This document shows positions 5,030-5,081 of a stretch of 5,081 bases of DNA, piece by piece; positions within the stretch are counted from its first letter, which is position 1, and each line of letters opens with the position of its first letter. Location: positions 1 through 5,081 of the forward strand of contig WOZT01000254.1 in the NCBI GenBank assembly GCA_011620145.1, read 5' to 3'. The notes beneath the pieces were generated by a model. The model ran no database searches. It saw only the letters and a list, made by a program, of their open reading frames with translations, and had not been told where the DNA came from. The position numbers and the translations under genes were made by a program. This DNA comes from Gammaproteobacteria bacterium (GTDB taxonomy: Bacteria > Pseudomonadota > Gammaproteobacteria > UBA5335).

Positions 5030-5081
5030 TTAACCCAGAAACTGCATCGGACGCAGCACCAGGGACTGGTCCACCCGGCCG
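5030..5081 (-). CDS. C-terminal end of an unidentified gene (partial)
   Basis: Read on the minus strand from the right edge, one frame gives GRVDQSLVLRPMQFLG and then TAA (5030-5032). Its codons are strongly GC-ending (GTG GAC CAG TCC CTG GTG CTG), as in the other genes of the window, while the other two minus frames look less natural. It would converge on permease subunit B with a 93-bp gap. Sixteen residues are too few to name a family. Confidence 0.4.
   Translation of the reverse strand, partial: GRVDQSLVLRPMQFLG

Overview
The window looks like a chromosomal segment of a GC-rich proteobacterium, most likely beta- or gammaproteobacterial. The basis is the start of ccmA (System I cytochrome c maturation, typical of Proteobacteria), a proteobacterial-style RsmB/NOP rRNA methyltransferase, a DUF2059 periplasmic protein and strong third-position GC bias. 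I see no phage, transposase, plasmid, tRNA, rRNA or CRISPR signal. Genus cannot be fixed from this sequence alone.

Layout, left to right. (1) 1-226, minus: first 75 codons of ccmA, cut by the window edge. (2) 227-315: intergenic, with a 12-bp inverted repeat and competing hairpins. (3) 316-1155, minus: exported protein with two DUF2059-like cores. (4) 1156-1273: intergenic, with a plausible sigma-70 promoter whose -10 lies inside a perfect 7-bp inverted repeat. (5) 1274-2569, minus: RsmB/NOP-family RNA m5C methyltransferase. (6) 2614-2925, minus: MTH1187-family thiamine-binding-type small protein. (7) 2916-3758, minus: divergent Ap4A phosphorylase / ATP adenylyltransferase-like protein that has lost its histidine-triad-type catalytic motif. 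(8) 3759-3920: C-rich divergent intergenic region. (9) 3921-4427 and 4424-4936, plus: two paralogous half-size permeases overlapping by ATGA. (10) 4937-5029: short convergent gap. (11) 5030-5081, minus: last codons of an unidentified gene.

The minus-strand genes 7, 6 and 5 form a likely operon: 7 and 6 overlap by 10 bp and 6 and 5 are 44 bp apart. DUF2059 and ccmA follow in the same direction but probably have their own signals. The permease pair is transcribed divergently. The most unusual content is the 2.0-kb block 2916-4936: a nucleotide-phosphorylase fold with an eroded active site, translationally coupled to a thiamine-binding-type protein and facing a two-gene permease made of short homologous subunits. 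A functional link among these is inference only.
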